Positions 11,451 through 21,900 of a stretch of DNA of 64,000 bases are shown here, piece by piece (the stretch's first letter is position 1; the number at the start of each line of letters is the position of its first letter). The position numbers were made by a program, and so were the translations under genes. Where the stretch lies: contig CM038223.1 of NCBI GenBank assembly GCA_021442155.1, forward strand, positions 36,926,983 to 36,990,982. The letters run 5' to 3'. This DNA comes from Cymbidium sinense. Lineage: Eukaryota > Streptophyta > Magnoliopsida > Asparagales > Orchidaceae. The notes under the pieces are model-generated. The model did no database searches and was not told the DNA's origin. It saw only the letters and a list, made by a program, of their open reading frames with translations.

Positions 11451-13729
11451 AGTCTAGATCTATTGGTCTTTTATCCAGGATTTATCTCCTTCTTCAAGGA
11501 CATCCATTAGGCTTCATAGAGGACCACTGCACTTATCTTCAAGTAGAATCAGCTCCTGCTAATCTTAGACCCCATAGATCCTAATCTAATTTTATGCTTA
11601 ATTTTATATTTTTTAATTCAAAAAAATTCCTAAGCCCTGCAAAATAAATATTATAAAATATAAATAGCACACAGCAGTTATATTTTATAAACATACAGGC
11701 TTAGCATTAGCTGCTTGCTAAGCCCACCTACTTTATGGGCTATGCTTAAGGACTTAAGCACACCTACAAGAAAATAGCATTTTAATTTATTTATAATAGC
11801 AATCTTTTCTAGCATAGCCCCCCTCTAGAAGATAATGTTAGATCTAAAAAGAATGTCCTATCATCCAGTTTAATGTGTAAACAATTCTAAATATGCAGTT
11901 TAAAATAGTACACCATGATGACTTGTGAAGCATATCACAATATAGCATAGAAAAGCACAAAATGATTCACATAATAGCCTAACCTAATTCTAAGATCCGT
12001 GACCTAATAATCAAATGTGTGAAGGAAATAGAGTTATGTAGCAAGAATTAGCTAGGCCTTTTTAGTTTAAGTTTTAATTTGAAGTTTTGAGTTTGTTCGA
12101 ATTTTACCTTTTGGTGGTTTCAATTCAAATCAATTAATGATTTTTTTTATTTTCATTTTTACTTTTAATTTGTTAAAGTGAAGTTTAGATTTTCAAGAAT
12201 GAAGAGTAGAATAGATTCCACTTTTGGGTGGAACCCATTCTATTGAACATCCTATTTCCTAATGAAATGAAGCATTCATCCTAAGATGAAAATCCTTAAG
12301 TCTTCTAATTAATTCTTTTAATTTCATTTAGATGATTTGGGTTTGACTTTAGTTTGGATTTTTTATTAATGTTTTGATTCTTTCATTGGAATTTGATTCT
12401 TCATTTCATCCTTTTTTTTATTTGATTTAATTTTCATTCTTGTTTTAATTTATTCTTTGAATTTGATTTGGTTTGAATTATCTCATTTGATTTGAATTTT
12501 TTTTCATTTACTTCATTTGATTTGCATTAACATTTCAGTTCAAATTATGTTTAGGTTTATTGAATTATGTTTGTTACATGTGGTTTGATTTAAGCTAAGC
12601 TAAAACACTTAGGTTAATGTTTAAATTCATTCTTAGATTAGATTAATTATGGATTTAAGTTTCATTGGTTTGTTTAATTATGAATTTATTAACTTAAGGT
12701 CTAATTACTCTAAATATGTCTAATTAATTTCATTAGTCCTTAAGTAAGAAAATGATTAAGTTTCTTTGAATTAGGATGTTGGAAGAGTTATCCTAGGTGT
12801 TTTCAATATTAATGAAGATTAGTTCAAATTACTTCATGATTTGTTTGGATTTATGAATTTTCTTTATTTATTATTTGATTTATATTGACCAAGAGATTTG
12901 AAATTCAATAATTCCCAATCCAAAGGTCAATTAGGTTTGAATTTTTTTATGGCAAGTGTGGTATCATGCCAATTTTATATTTCTAAAGTTTCATCTTGAT
13001 TAGATTTATAATAAGGGTGTAATTAAAGTTTTAATTATTTCATTAAAACATAACTAAGCATAATTTAGTAACTATCATTTAGGGATTTTATTTTTCATTG
13101 ATTCTTCTCAAAATGTTGGTTCTAAAGTGGGTTCATTCATAATATTTAAAAATTTGGTTGATTTATTATGATTTTATTAAGTTTTAGTTAATTATTTGAA
13201 TTATTTAAATAACCTAATTACCAAATTAAGCCATTTTATAATTTATTGAGTTCCAATGAGTTTTATTAATGCTTTTATGTACATTAGGGTTTGTTAAGTT
13301 GATTTGAAGTTATTTAATCCATTTTGATTATTTATTCCATTTTATATTAATTTATTTAAATAAAATTGAGGTTTAAGATTTTAAATTTAATATCTCATGA
13401 ATTACATTGATATAATTCATAAACATTTTTTCTAAGGTGTTTTTTAACCTCAATTTCAATTCCCCAAAGTTTCATTTGATTAGGATTAATGGTTTATAAT
13501 TACTTAAGATTAAATTGATTTCATTCAAATCGAATTTAAAAATAAAATACCCAAAATTAATTGGGGATTTTAATTTTAATGGATTCCTCTCATCAAGATG
13601 AAGACGTAGAGCCCAAGTTTGCTTTTTTTTTTTCTTTTGGATTTTAACTAAATTTTCTATGCTTTTTTTGAATTTTCTATGATTTTTAATTAATTTTTAA
13701 ATTTATTTAGAAGAGATTTATCATTTTAA

Positions 13730-13960
13730 ATGGCAGGCCAATGTGGCAGCCGACATGGCGCCCTCGCCACATGGTGCGGTGGCATTGGGCCATGTGGATC
13801 CCGCATGGGGGCCACATCAAAAGAGACACCAAATGGGACAAATCTTGACCATCCAATTAAAGATCGGATAGTCCTAATTTATTATATGATCTCCTTAAGG
13901 GAATTAATCCAATCATCCAGCTAGATCTCAATCGTCCGTTCCAAATAGAAGGAACAAATG
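13730..13960 (+). repeat. E1 GC-rich palindromic core
   Basis: This is one of the few CG-containing stretches in the region. It has repeated catgg/ccatg and gccacatg words, then a palindromic aattaaagatcggatagtcc (13855-13876) and a second hairpin-like pair around ccgttccaaatagaaggaac (13935). The same module is in all E copies: 16440-16590 inverted, 22890-23040 inverted, 29150-29360, 45600-45830, 50280-50500 and 51465-51720. Confidence 0.7.
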
Positions 13961-14540
13961 ACAAATCAAATCCTGAGTGTCTCCGATGAGAGATGAATGC
14001 GGTCTATCATTTTTGACAAATTTCTAGCAATCGTTGATGAATTTTGACTTGATTTCAATTACAAAATGATGAGGGATCAATTTGCAACAAATCTATATGG
14101 TTTGATTTTATGGGGATCAAATTTCCATAATAAAGGACCAAAATTAAATGCCTAAAAGGTCGGTGGTGGAGCGTACCTTGATTCTGATCACCAATAGTGG
14201 TATCGACTCCAATAGCTTCACCTCAATGTAATGATGCCATAGACATGATTTGGTAGTTTTGCTCCCCATGGATCAGCTCCTACACTATGCTCGACTTAGA
14301 TTCCATCGAGTTTGGTCATTTTCTGGCTTGCTGGCAATGAGCGGTCGGGTGGCGATTTATTTGAGGTCGTCTGGACCTCTAGAAAGTGTTGGAATGTTAA
14401 AATTGAGGTGGGAAGCTCTCCCTTGCATTTTACCATTAGAGAGGGCTCAGTGGCCACTGGATTCCATTATTTTCTGGCGTGCAGGTGGTGAGGAGTCACA
14501 GGAAGGGTTGCCTCTTCATCTCCTCCCTTGGTGAGTTGAA

Positions 14541-14601
14541 ATGAAAAGAGGGGGGGAAGAAGCTCTCCCTCCCCTCTTTTCATACATGGTCAAAAACCAT
14601 G
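14541..14601. repeat. Two adjacent hairpins inside E1
   Basis: An A/G run of about 18 bases (14541-14558) faces its C/T complement (14563-14583). It is followed by catggtcaaaaaccatg at 14585-14601, a perfect 6-bp stem. They are not obviously conserved in the other E copies. Confidence 0.55.
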
Positions 14602-15229
14602 TTTTGTGTCTTCAATTTGGTTGGATTCTGGCCACCGACAGTGGTAGGGTTAGCCAAGTGGTGGATTCAATCCCCCTTGGCCTTGTGAGCAAGTTTGGAT
14701 AAAAGGTTGGAAGGGAGGAGGGTATTTTCCCCCTTTTTATTACTTGGTTGAGCCTTGGATCATTTTTGGCTCCCTCAGCTTTTTTCTCTTTGCCTCTTGC
14801 TTTCAACTTGGAAGAAGCAAAATTATATTTGGCTTGAGGGTTGATCCCCACATTTTCATCCCTTAGAACCATTCTCCTAAGAGGTGGTCAAGGGTCCAAA
14901 TTTACTTGGATAAAATCTAGGTAATCTTAATGACATTAAAAAAAAAAAAAGAATTAACCCTTAGTCAAAGATCTCCACTCATTTCCTTTTGTTTCATTTT
15001 ATTTTGCTTTCAGCATCACTATTAAAGGCTTTAGTCTAATATGTGGCTACCTAACTCAAACTCAAGATCAATTTGAGGTCAAGTCCATATTCATTTGGAT
15101 TGAATTAGAAATTTGAATCCAATCCAAGCATTTGAATTCAAAGTTTTTTTTCATTTTGATTCAATTCCTTTAATTTTGAGTTTAATCATCTCTAATTGAT
15201 GACTGATTAGGTTTAAATTTAATTCATTT

Positions 15230-15830
15230 ATTTATATTTGAATTAATTTTTGATTTTATTTTATTTTAACCCATTTAAACCTAAATGGGTTAGGTTTGAT
15301 TCCAATTGGGTTCAAATGACCAATTTGACTTAATTGGATTTGGTTTAGACTCCAATCATACTTGATCACATGTCTGAGATGATTTGGAGTGGTTGATTTC
15401 ATTTAATTTCAAGTGATTTTTAATTTGAACCCATTTGACCCAAAGTGGGCTTAGTGGTTAAGCTTAAGTTCCATTTGGGTCAAATGGCCAATTTGATCAA
15501 ATTGGACCTAATGATGGGTTGGATTGTGTTTCATTATCATTTCAAATAATTTTGAGTAATCAAATTGAATTGACTCAATTTGATTCAGGCTTGAACCCAA
15601 GAGGACCCATTTAGGGTTATTTAGACTAGGGGTCTAATTAACCCAATTAAGGCCTAAATAAATTTAAATTTTTTTACATTCATGATTAAACATTTATTTA
15701 GTCATTTGTAATATTTGAAATGATTTCATTTGGACAAATTTTGGTGGGTTGACCTTTGACTTGGTGGGACCCACCTAAGTCAAACCTATGTCAAATGGGT
15801 TGACTATATTTGACTTTGATTTAGTTTTGG
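15230..15830 (+). repeat. E1 TTGACC-rich block
   Basis: The words gggtcaaatggcc, tttgacc, cccatttgaccc and ggttgacctttgacttgg are dense. It is the reverse-complement counterpart of 8760-9310 and the direct counterpart of blocks at 30290, 46800, 52640 and 56600. Confidence 0.7.
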
Positions 15831-16048
15831 CTTCATTCATTTTTTTAAAAATTTGATTTCAATTTGATTTATTTAGATTTAATTTGATTTAATCCAAATT
15901 TAGAATTTGGGCAAGTCTACTTAAGCTCATTAGGTTGGATCAAACCCAATGAAGATGCATTAGGACATTAAGTATAGTATCTTGAACACTTAATTAAAAG
16001 ATCTTAATCTAAGATTTGGTGTTATAATTATTGATTTTAGAGGTGATA

Positions 16049-16076
16049 TTAACCTCATCCAAAAATAAAGTCAACA
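16049..16076 (+). repeat. E1 terminal hairpin and 3' end
   Basis: Aacctcatccaaaaataaagtcaaca ends the unit. In E3 and E7 the same place holds a better-preserved stem (cctcatctataaatgagg, cctcactccaaaagtgagg). Confidence 0.65.
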
Positions 16077-16081
16077 CACAT
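16077..16081. repeat. Target-site duplication of E1, right copy (cacat)
   Basis: It is identical to 9971-9975. E2 continues directly after it. Confidence 0.85.
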
Positions 16082-19000
16082 GGTTTCCACACCATTCCGC
16101 AGATCTTGGAGTTAATCCTACCGCCGGAGATCACCGAGATCAAGGTATGTCATTAACGACCTCACTTAAGCTTTCGAGTTTTGTACTTTTGAAAGAGAAT
16201 TTAATCTCAAGTGATACCAAACCATTTAGATCTCTATGTTTTCATTCATTGATGAATTTGGCATCAAAAGCACACAATTTTGATGATCAGATAGCCGAAA
16301 ATTACACAAAAAATGATGGACGGATTCGTTCTATGTCGTCATCATACGAGACATAATCTCCTCCATCCATTCATTTTAGAAGGAATGGATGTCTGAGATC
16401 TAATAGGATATCTAATTAAAACCAATAAGAGGAACCACAGGTCAAATCATGATCGTCCGATCTTTGATTGAATTGTCCCTAATTAACCCACATATGTTGC
16501 TTTTCAACTTGGATCCTACATGGCGCGATGACACCACACCATGTGGAAAGCGGTGCCACATCGGATCCACATGGATCCGACGCGCCTAAATGAATATTTC
16601 AGGTTTTTTGAATTAAAAAATTAAGAAAAAAATGAATAAAAATTTAAAAAATCACAGAAATTAAATATAAATACAAAAAATGCAAACTTGGGCTCTATGA
16701 ATTCCTCTTGATGAGAAGAATCCATTAAAATTAAAATCCCCAAATTATTTTTGGGTATTTTTTTATTAATTTGGGTTTGAATGAAAATTTTCAAACCCTA
16801 ATTAATCATAAACCAATAATCAAATGGAAATAAAACTTTGAGGAAGACACACATTAGGTAAAATTATCAAAATTTATTGAGTAATAAATCTTAATATTGA
16901 AAATTTCAAACCTTAAACCCTCATTTTTATGAAATAAATTAATAATCAAAATAATAAATGATGAAAATTAATCAAACTAACTTAAAACATCATAATACAT
17001 CCTAATAAACATAAACAAGTCATTCAAACCCATTGGAACATAATAAATATAGATATGGCTTAATTAGGTCATCAATTGAATTAATTAATTCAATTAATCA
17101 ACCTAAACTTAAATAAATCACAATAAATTAACCAAAACCCCAAAAATTATGAATTACCCTTCTTTGGATGCATATTCCATGGGGGAATCAAGAAAAAATA
17201 AAATCCCTAAATAAATTTCATTGAGTTAGGCCTAATTTAGGCTTAAATGAAATGATTAAAATCTTAATTACACCTTAATTACACATCTGATCAAAGTGAA
17301 ACTTTAGGGAAATAAAATTAGCAAGGAACCCTACTTGTCATAAAGATTTCAAACCCATCTGACTCTAGGTTAGGAATATTTAAATTTCCAAGCCTCTATA
17401 TCAAATTAAAGAAAATATTAAATTAAAAAAATCAAACAAATCATAAAATCTATAATATAAATTAAAAGCATCATAATTTACATCAGAATACTCAAATAAA
17501 ATATCTAACCAACTGAAAGCAAAAGTGCCTAATTAATCCTATGTTAAAGCTCATGAAAATATGAAACTTAATCATATTTAACAATAATAATCCCTTAAAT
17601 CATAATGATTCCATTTATAAACTAAAATACAAAGATCATTAACCTTTGAAATTTACAAGTTATCAATATATAAATACATTAAATCCATTTGGATTAAGGA
17701 ATGAAATGGTATAAATGCAAATATGAAAGGTTAAGTGTAATTCAACTTTAAGTTAGGTTGAATTAAACTTAAAATAATAAAATAACATAAGGTAAATTTA
17801 ATGCACAAAGGAATAACCTTTCTTTAAACTCCTTTAGTCATGAAGAAAAGGAAAATGATATTATGTTAAATGCTTCCCATTTTCTTTTCTTCTGGGTGCA
17901 CAGCAGTACCTGGCCGCATTGTCCTTTTTTATAAATTGAAATTGGTTTAATTTATTTTGGGTGCATAATAGAATCAACCAGCTTTTCTAAGTTTCTTTAT
18001 GTACTGTGCTTTTCTATGATGAATGCTTGGATGCAGACTGATAGGAAAAATTAAATTTTCTACCCAATTAAATTTAATTAATTCAAACATAAAAATAATG
18101 TAATTCAAAACCTTACATAAAATAATGTCCTAGGGAATAACTCAAAATCAAATAGAAACCAAATAGCTCTTGAAAATCATGCAATCATATTACTTCAATC
18201 TTTAAATTAGACAACTTTTCCCATTGCACATAAGGGCCATTTGACCTGAGGATGATTGCCTTCTTGGGAAAGCCTATCTTCTATTATTTATTTGGCCCAT
18301 GAATTTCTTCTAATTGCATACCATGTAGGCATAAATTTCATACCCATGGCCTAAATTGATCATCGAGTCAAAATATTAAAATCAAAAAAAAGTGGTGTTA
18401 GTTAGTGCACTTCATACCCTACATTATCTTAAGGATTAGGGAGTGAGTCTAATATTCTTAGATTTCATTCTTAAAAAGACAACAGCTCAGCTATCTTACA
18501 TTCATAAGACTTGATGTCATGAATTTAAAATGCACTTAAGTGGTGTTAGTTGGCAGCCCCTCCATGTGGGTTGTAAGTCCTGAAGAGTCATATTATAAGT
18601 CCATGTGGGTTGTAAGTCAAGTAAGAGGAATAAGTGATAATTCCCAAAATGAAACTAGGTTGAGTATCTGGCATGTGTTAGAAGCACTTGTAGATTAGGT
18701 TTTGAAGCATCCTCCATGGAGTTAGTTTTTAACTATATGCATTTTTATAGTATCATGCTGCTAGAATCTAAGCCCTAGTTTTTTAAGAAAATGTCAACTT
18801 AAAACCTAAATAAAACACAAAATTTAAAGCCCAATGATAGGATTGTTGAAATGCCTACTGGGTATCCCAATATCAATGCATTTCTTACTTCATCTCATTT
18901 GGCTTCTAAAAATAACTCTCTCCACATTAGACTAATCCCAATTAAAAATTTTAAAGATTAATCTTTTGAAAACTAACTTAGAAATCTTTAGAAATAATCT

Positions 19001-19246
19001 ATAGGTAACCATAAACTCAATTTAAAATAAACCTTGTTCTAATTTTCCATGTAGTTAAGGGGAAAAATTTTTAGTACATGAAAAACCCATTAGCCTTTTA
19101 GGAGTCTTTTATTAAATGATCGAATCCATTATAGGGTAGCATGTTTATCTTTCAAGATACTGTGATTATTCATTAATGATGTATTTGATCATCCGAATAA
19201 GAAATTCCTAAACTCTACGTGGTGTTAAATAAATTTTTACAAATCA
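16082..19246 (-). mobile_element. E2 segment (5' part), inverted giant LTR-like unit
   Basis: This is the remainder of E2 on -. Its start, read on -, is TGATTTGTAAAAATTTATTT, close to the E1 start. Its 5' block (18240-19246), a worn GGTACC word (about 17905) and its GC core (16440-16600) are reverse complements of the E1 modules. The segment 16100-16145 pairs with 14165-14225. About 1 kb that E1 has between its GGTACC block and AT-rich body (11500-12500) is missing here. With the left part, E2 is 4,743 bp. The short ORF at 16147 is not supported as a gene. Confidence 0.8.
16359..16395. repeat. Hairpin beside the E2 GC core
   Basis: Catccattcattttagaaggaatggatg is a near-perfect stem. Similar stems sit at the same place in E3 (accatccattct ... 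aggagtggatggt, about 29323-29352) and, worn, in E1. Confidence 0.6.
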
Positions 19247-20554
19247 CCCCTTATGTGTAATTGGAGAAGGGCCCAATTAAAAATCAGAGAAGAAATATGT
19301 AATTATACTTCATAATAGTTGAGCTCTACCCTCTTATTATATGGCCTAAAACTATAAGTTTGATCTATGGGGTCTTCATTAATGTTAGTATCGTCACCTT
19401 CTTCAAGGACCTCTTTAGGCTTCATAGGAGACCACCAAATGAATACAATCAACTCCTACTAATCCTAAACCCTATAGATCCTAATCTAATTATATCATCA
19501 AATTACATTTAAAATTTTAAAAATAATTCTAATTCTTGCAAAATAGATGTTTGGAAAAAGCAAACAATGCATAAGTAGTTTATAATAGAAACTAACAAGC
19601 TTAGCACCAGTGGTAGCCAAGCTCACATGTCCTACTAGGTAATGCTAAAGGACTTAAGCAAAGCACCCGTAAGCAAACAATATTTATAATTTATCTATTA
19701 TTATGGTCCCTTTAAACACAACTCACCATAGAAAATAATGTTAGTCTAAAAAGATGTCCTAACATCCAGAATATCGAGTAAACAATCCTAACTATCCAAA
19801 CTAACATAAAACACCAAAAAATAAGAAAAAATATCACATCATAAACATATCACCGTCCTAACCTTAGTTTAGAGTTGGTAACCAAATAGTCTAATTTGTG
19901 AAGAAATGGGCTAATAGTGAGACTTTACTAAGCATCTTTTAAATTTAAGTTCTGATTTGAGATTTTAGGATTTATTTAATTTATTGCTAAGTGGTTCCAA
20001 TTTAAGTGAATTAATTGATCTTAAATTTTTATTTCTAATTTTAACTCATCATATTTTTTAAATAAAATTTATTTTTAGGTTTTCAAGACTAAAGAATAAA
20101 TGAGTTTTGCTTGAACCTAATACAAAAATTTATTAAAGGATCTAAAATTTAAATCTTTTATATCTAATAGATTTTGATTAGGTTTTAATTAATTTTAAAT
20201 TTATTTCTTTCATTTAATTTAGTTTTAATAATTTGTCTTTCATAGGTATATACCATTCTTAAACCAATGATTCGAGCTATCAAGACCTCCTTCAGATCAG
20301 TAGCCTTGTGATCTCACGCATTCAAACTATATACTTTGTGATTATTTATTACAAAAAGTTCAAATTAAGTTTCATGTTTAATTAATATTTATTTGATTTG
20401 ACCAATAATTCAAATGATTATTTAATTCAAGTTCAATTTCAAATTTATTGTTGAAGTTAATTATGTTTTTATTAAGTTATATTGATTAAGTTAATTAATT
20501 GGTTTTGTTACTATTTTTTATGTTTTAATTATTTGAAGATTTATTTTATATATT
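19247..20554 (+). mobile_element. E3 segment 2
   Basis: E3 resumes after E2. Ttatgtgtaattggagaagggcccaatt matches E1 at 11055-11085, and a worn gagctctaccctcttatta follows. Next are the cttcttcaaggacctctttaggcttcataggagacc passage (E1 11490-11526) and the ctaacatccag block at about 19757-19930. An AT-rich body runs to 20550. A less AT-rich stretch at 20240-20340 has no counterpart that I can find. The segment is cut by E4 after atatt (20550-20554). Confidence 0.75.
20550..20554. repeat. Target-site duplication of E4, left copy (atatt)
   Basis: It is identical to 27454-27458. The surrounding sequence is AT-rich, so chance identity is less unlikely than for the other duplications. The flanking E3 body and the TATTGACC terminus support it. 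Confidence 0.7.
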
Positions 20555-20580
20555 TATTGACCTCACTTTTAGAGTGAGCT
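20555..20580 (-). repeat. E4 terminal hairpin
   Basis: Cctcacttttagagtgag is a clear stem-loop (ctcact / agtgag) within ten bases of the element end. Confidence 0.75.
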
Positions 20581-21239
20581 TTCAACTTCTCCATCTTAGA
20601 CATAGGGCACCATTAGACACTAAGAGTTCCTTAGTCTTAAGACACTTCTAGTGATTAGGTGAAAACTTAACCTATCCTTAGAGACTTAGAAGAGTTACCC
20701 ATAGGAATAGGTTATGCCTTAGGGGCATTAGGAGGACTTGTCTACCCTATTGCTTGAACCCAATCCTTGCTTCCTTCTTTCAAACCAAACAATAAATTCA
20801 AATCTTAAATCAATTCCAACTCAATTGATTTTTTCAAATCATAAATCAATTCAAAAATCCAAATCATGAATCAATTCCAAATGATTGAAACCCATGATCA
20901 ATTCCAATTGCAAAATATTTTCGAAGCCCTTTTGATTTCATCTTATGGACTTAGCTCAAACCAAATCCAAATCACTCCAAACTCAAAATATTTTCTCATA
21001 ACCCATTTATATTTTCATTTATATTCACAAATATAAATGAAATATAAATTCAAATAACTAAAATCAATTCAAAACTCAAATCCAAATCCAACTTAAATCC
21101 AACTTATACTATTTCAAGTCAAATCCTTGAACTTAGCCAAATCATTCTCGAATCAATCCAAACCTTTGGATTTTCTCTTCAAACAACCACTCCTTCAATC
21201 ACATTCCCAAATATAAACATAAACTATAATCACCAAACC

Positions 21240-21900
21240 AAAATCAAACTAACCCAAGTCAAACCCATGTTCACCCTTTTGACTTGAAATTATCAAACGA
21301 ATCAAAACCCATTTGACTCCATATCACTTGCAATTGGATTTATATTTCCATCATAAGTCCATATGTGAGTTCAACCAAGCCTTGATCAAGCCAATTGACC
21401 CATTTAGGCTCACTTGACCCAAAGTAACCTAAAGCACCTTTTTGAGCCAAATTCTAATCTAACTCAAATTAGATTGAACTAAGCTCATCTAAGCCATGAG
21501 CAACAATCATTCTAAGATGATCAATCACTCAAATTAGGTCAAACTAAGTCAAACCTAGCCTTTGACCAAGTCAACATTTAGCCCAAATGAAACCCAAATA
21601 AGCCAAAATCCACCATATGCCAAATTGATTGAAACCATTGATCTAAACCACTTCATAATCAATGATTGAACTTGACCTAACCCATGGTTTGACCCAATTT
21701 GACCAATTGGTCAACTTAACCCTAACTTGACCTAAATGGGTCAAATTGAACCAATTCAAACCAAATGAACTCCAAAATACTTGAAATGTGGCCCAACCCA
21801 TTTTTGAATCATTTCAAATCTGTACAAATCAAAAATTAAGGCCAAATGACCATTTTACCCTTAGGTCATATCTTATGACCAAATTCACTTGAATTTGGTC
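21240..21900 (-). repeat. E4 TTGACC-rich block
   Basis: The block is dense in tttgacc, cttgaccc, attgaccc and ggtcaaattg words. It lies at the same place as in the other E copies, in inverted orientation. Confidence 0.7.

Larger units (their letters stand above)
9976..16076 (+). mobile_element. E1: complete giant LTR-like unit, 6,101 bp, probable solo LTR
   Basis: E1 begins TGATGAGTAAAAATTTATTT and ends GTCAACA. It is bounded by exact cacat duplications and lies inside E2. TG...CA ends with a 5-bp duplication are the signature of retroviral-type integrase, and the first and last kilobases share no direct repeat, so a solo LTR is the simplest reading. Modules in order are: 5' block (9976-11060), GGTACC block (11372-11440), a block with ctaacatccag-like words (11840-12040), AT-rich body (12040-13720), GC-rich palindromic core (13730-13960), a GC-richer stretch (14150-14900), TTGACC block (15230-15830) and terminal hairpin (16049-16072). 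No coding sequence is supported. The short ORFs at 13730, 14250 and 14612 (-) have no family signal. Confidence 0.85.

Noticed and set aside
14250..14534. 94-codon open frame in E1
   Set aside because: No homologous open frame is seen in other E copies and no recognisable motif; chance in a less AT-rich stretch.
9976..16076. E units as DNA transposons
   Set aside because: The duplications are 5 bp and the ends TG...CA with only about five inverted bases. hAT, Mutator, CACTA and Harbinger elements have other duplication lengths or long inverted ends.
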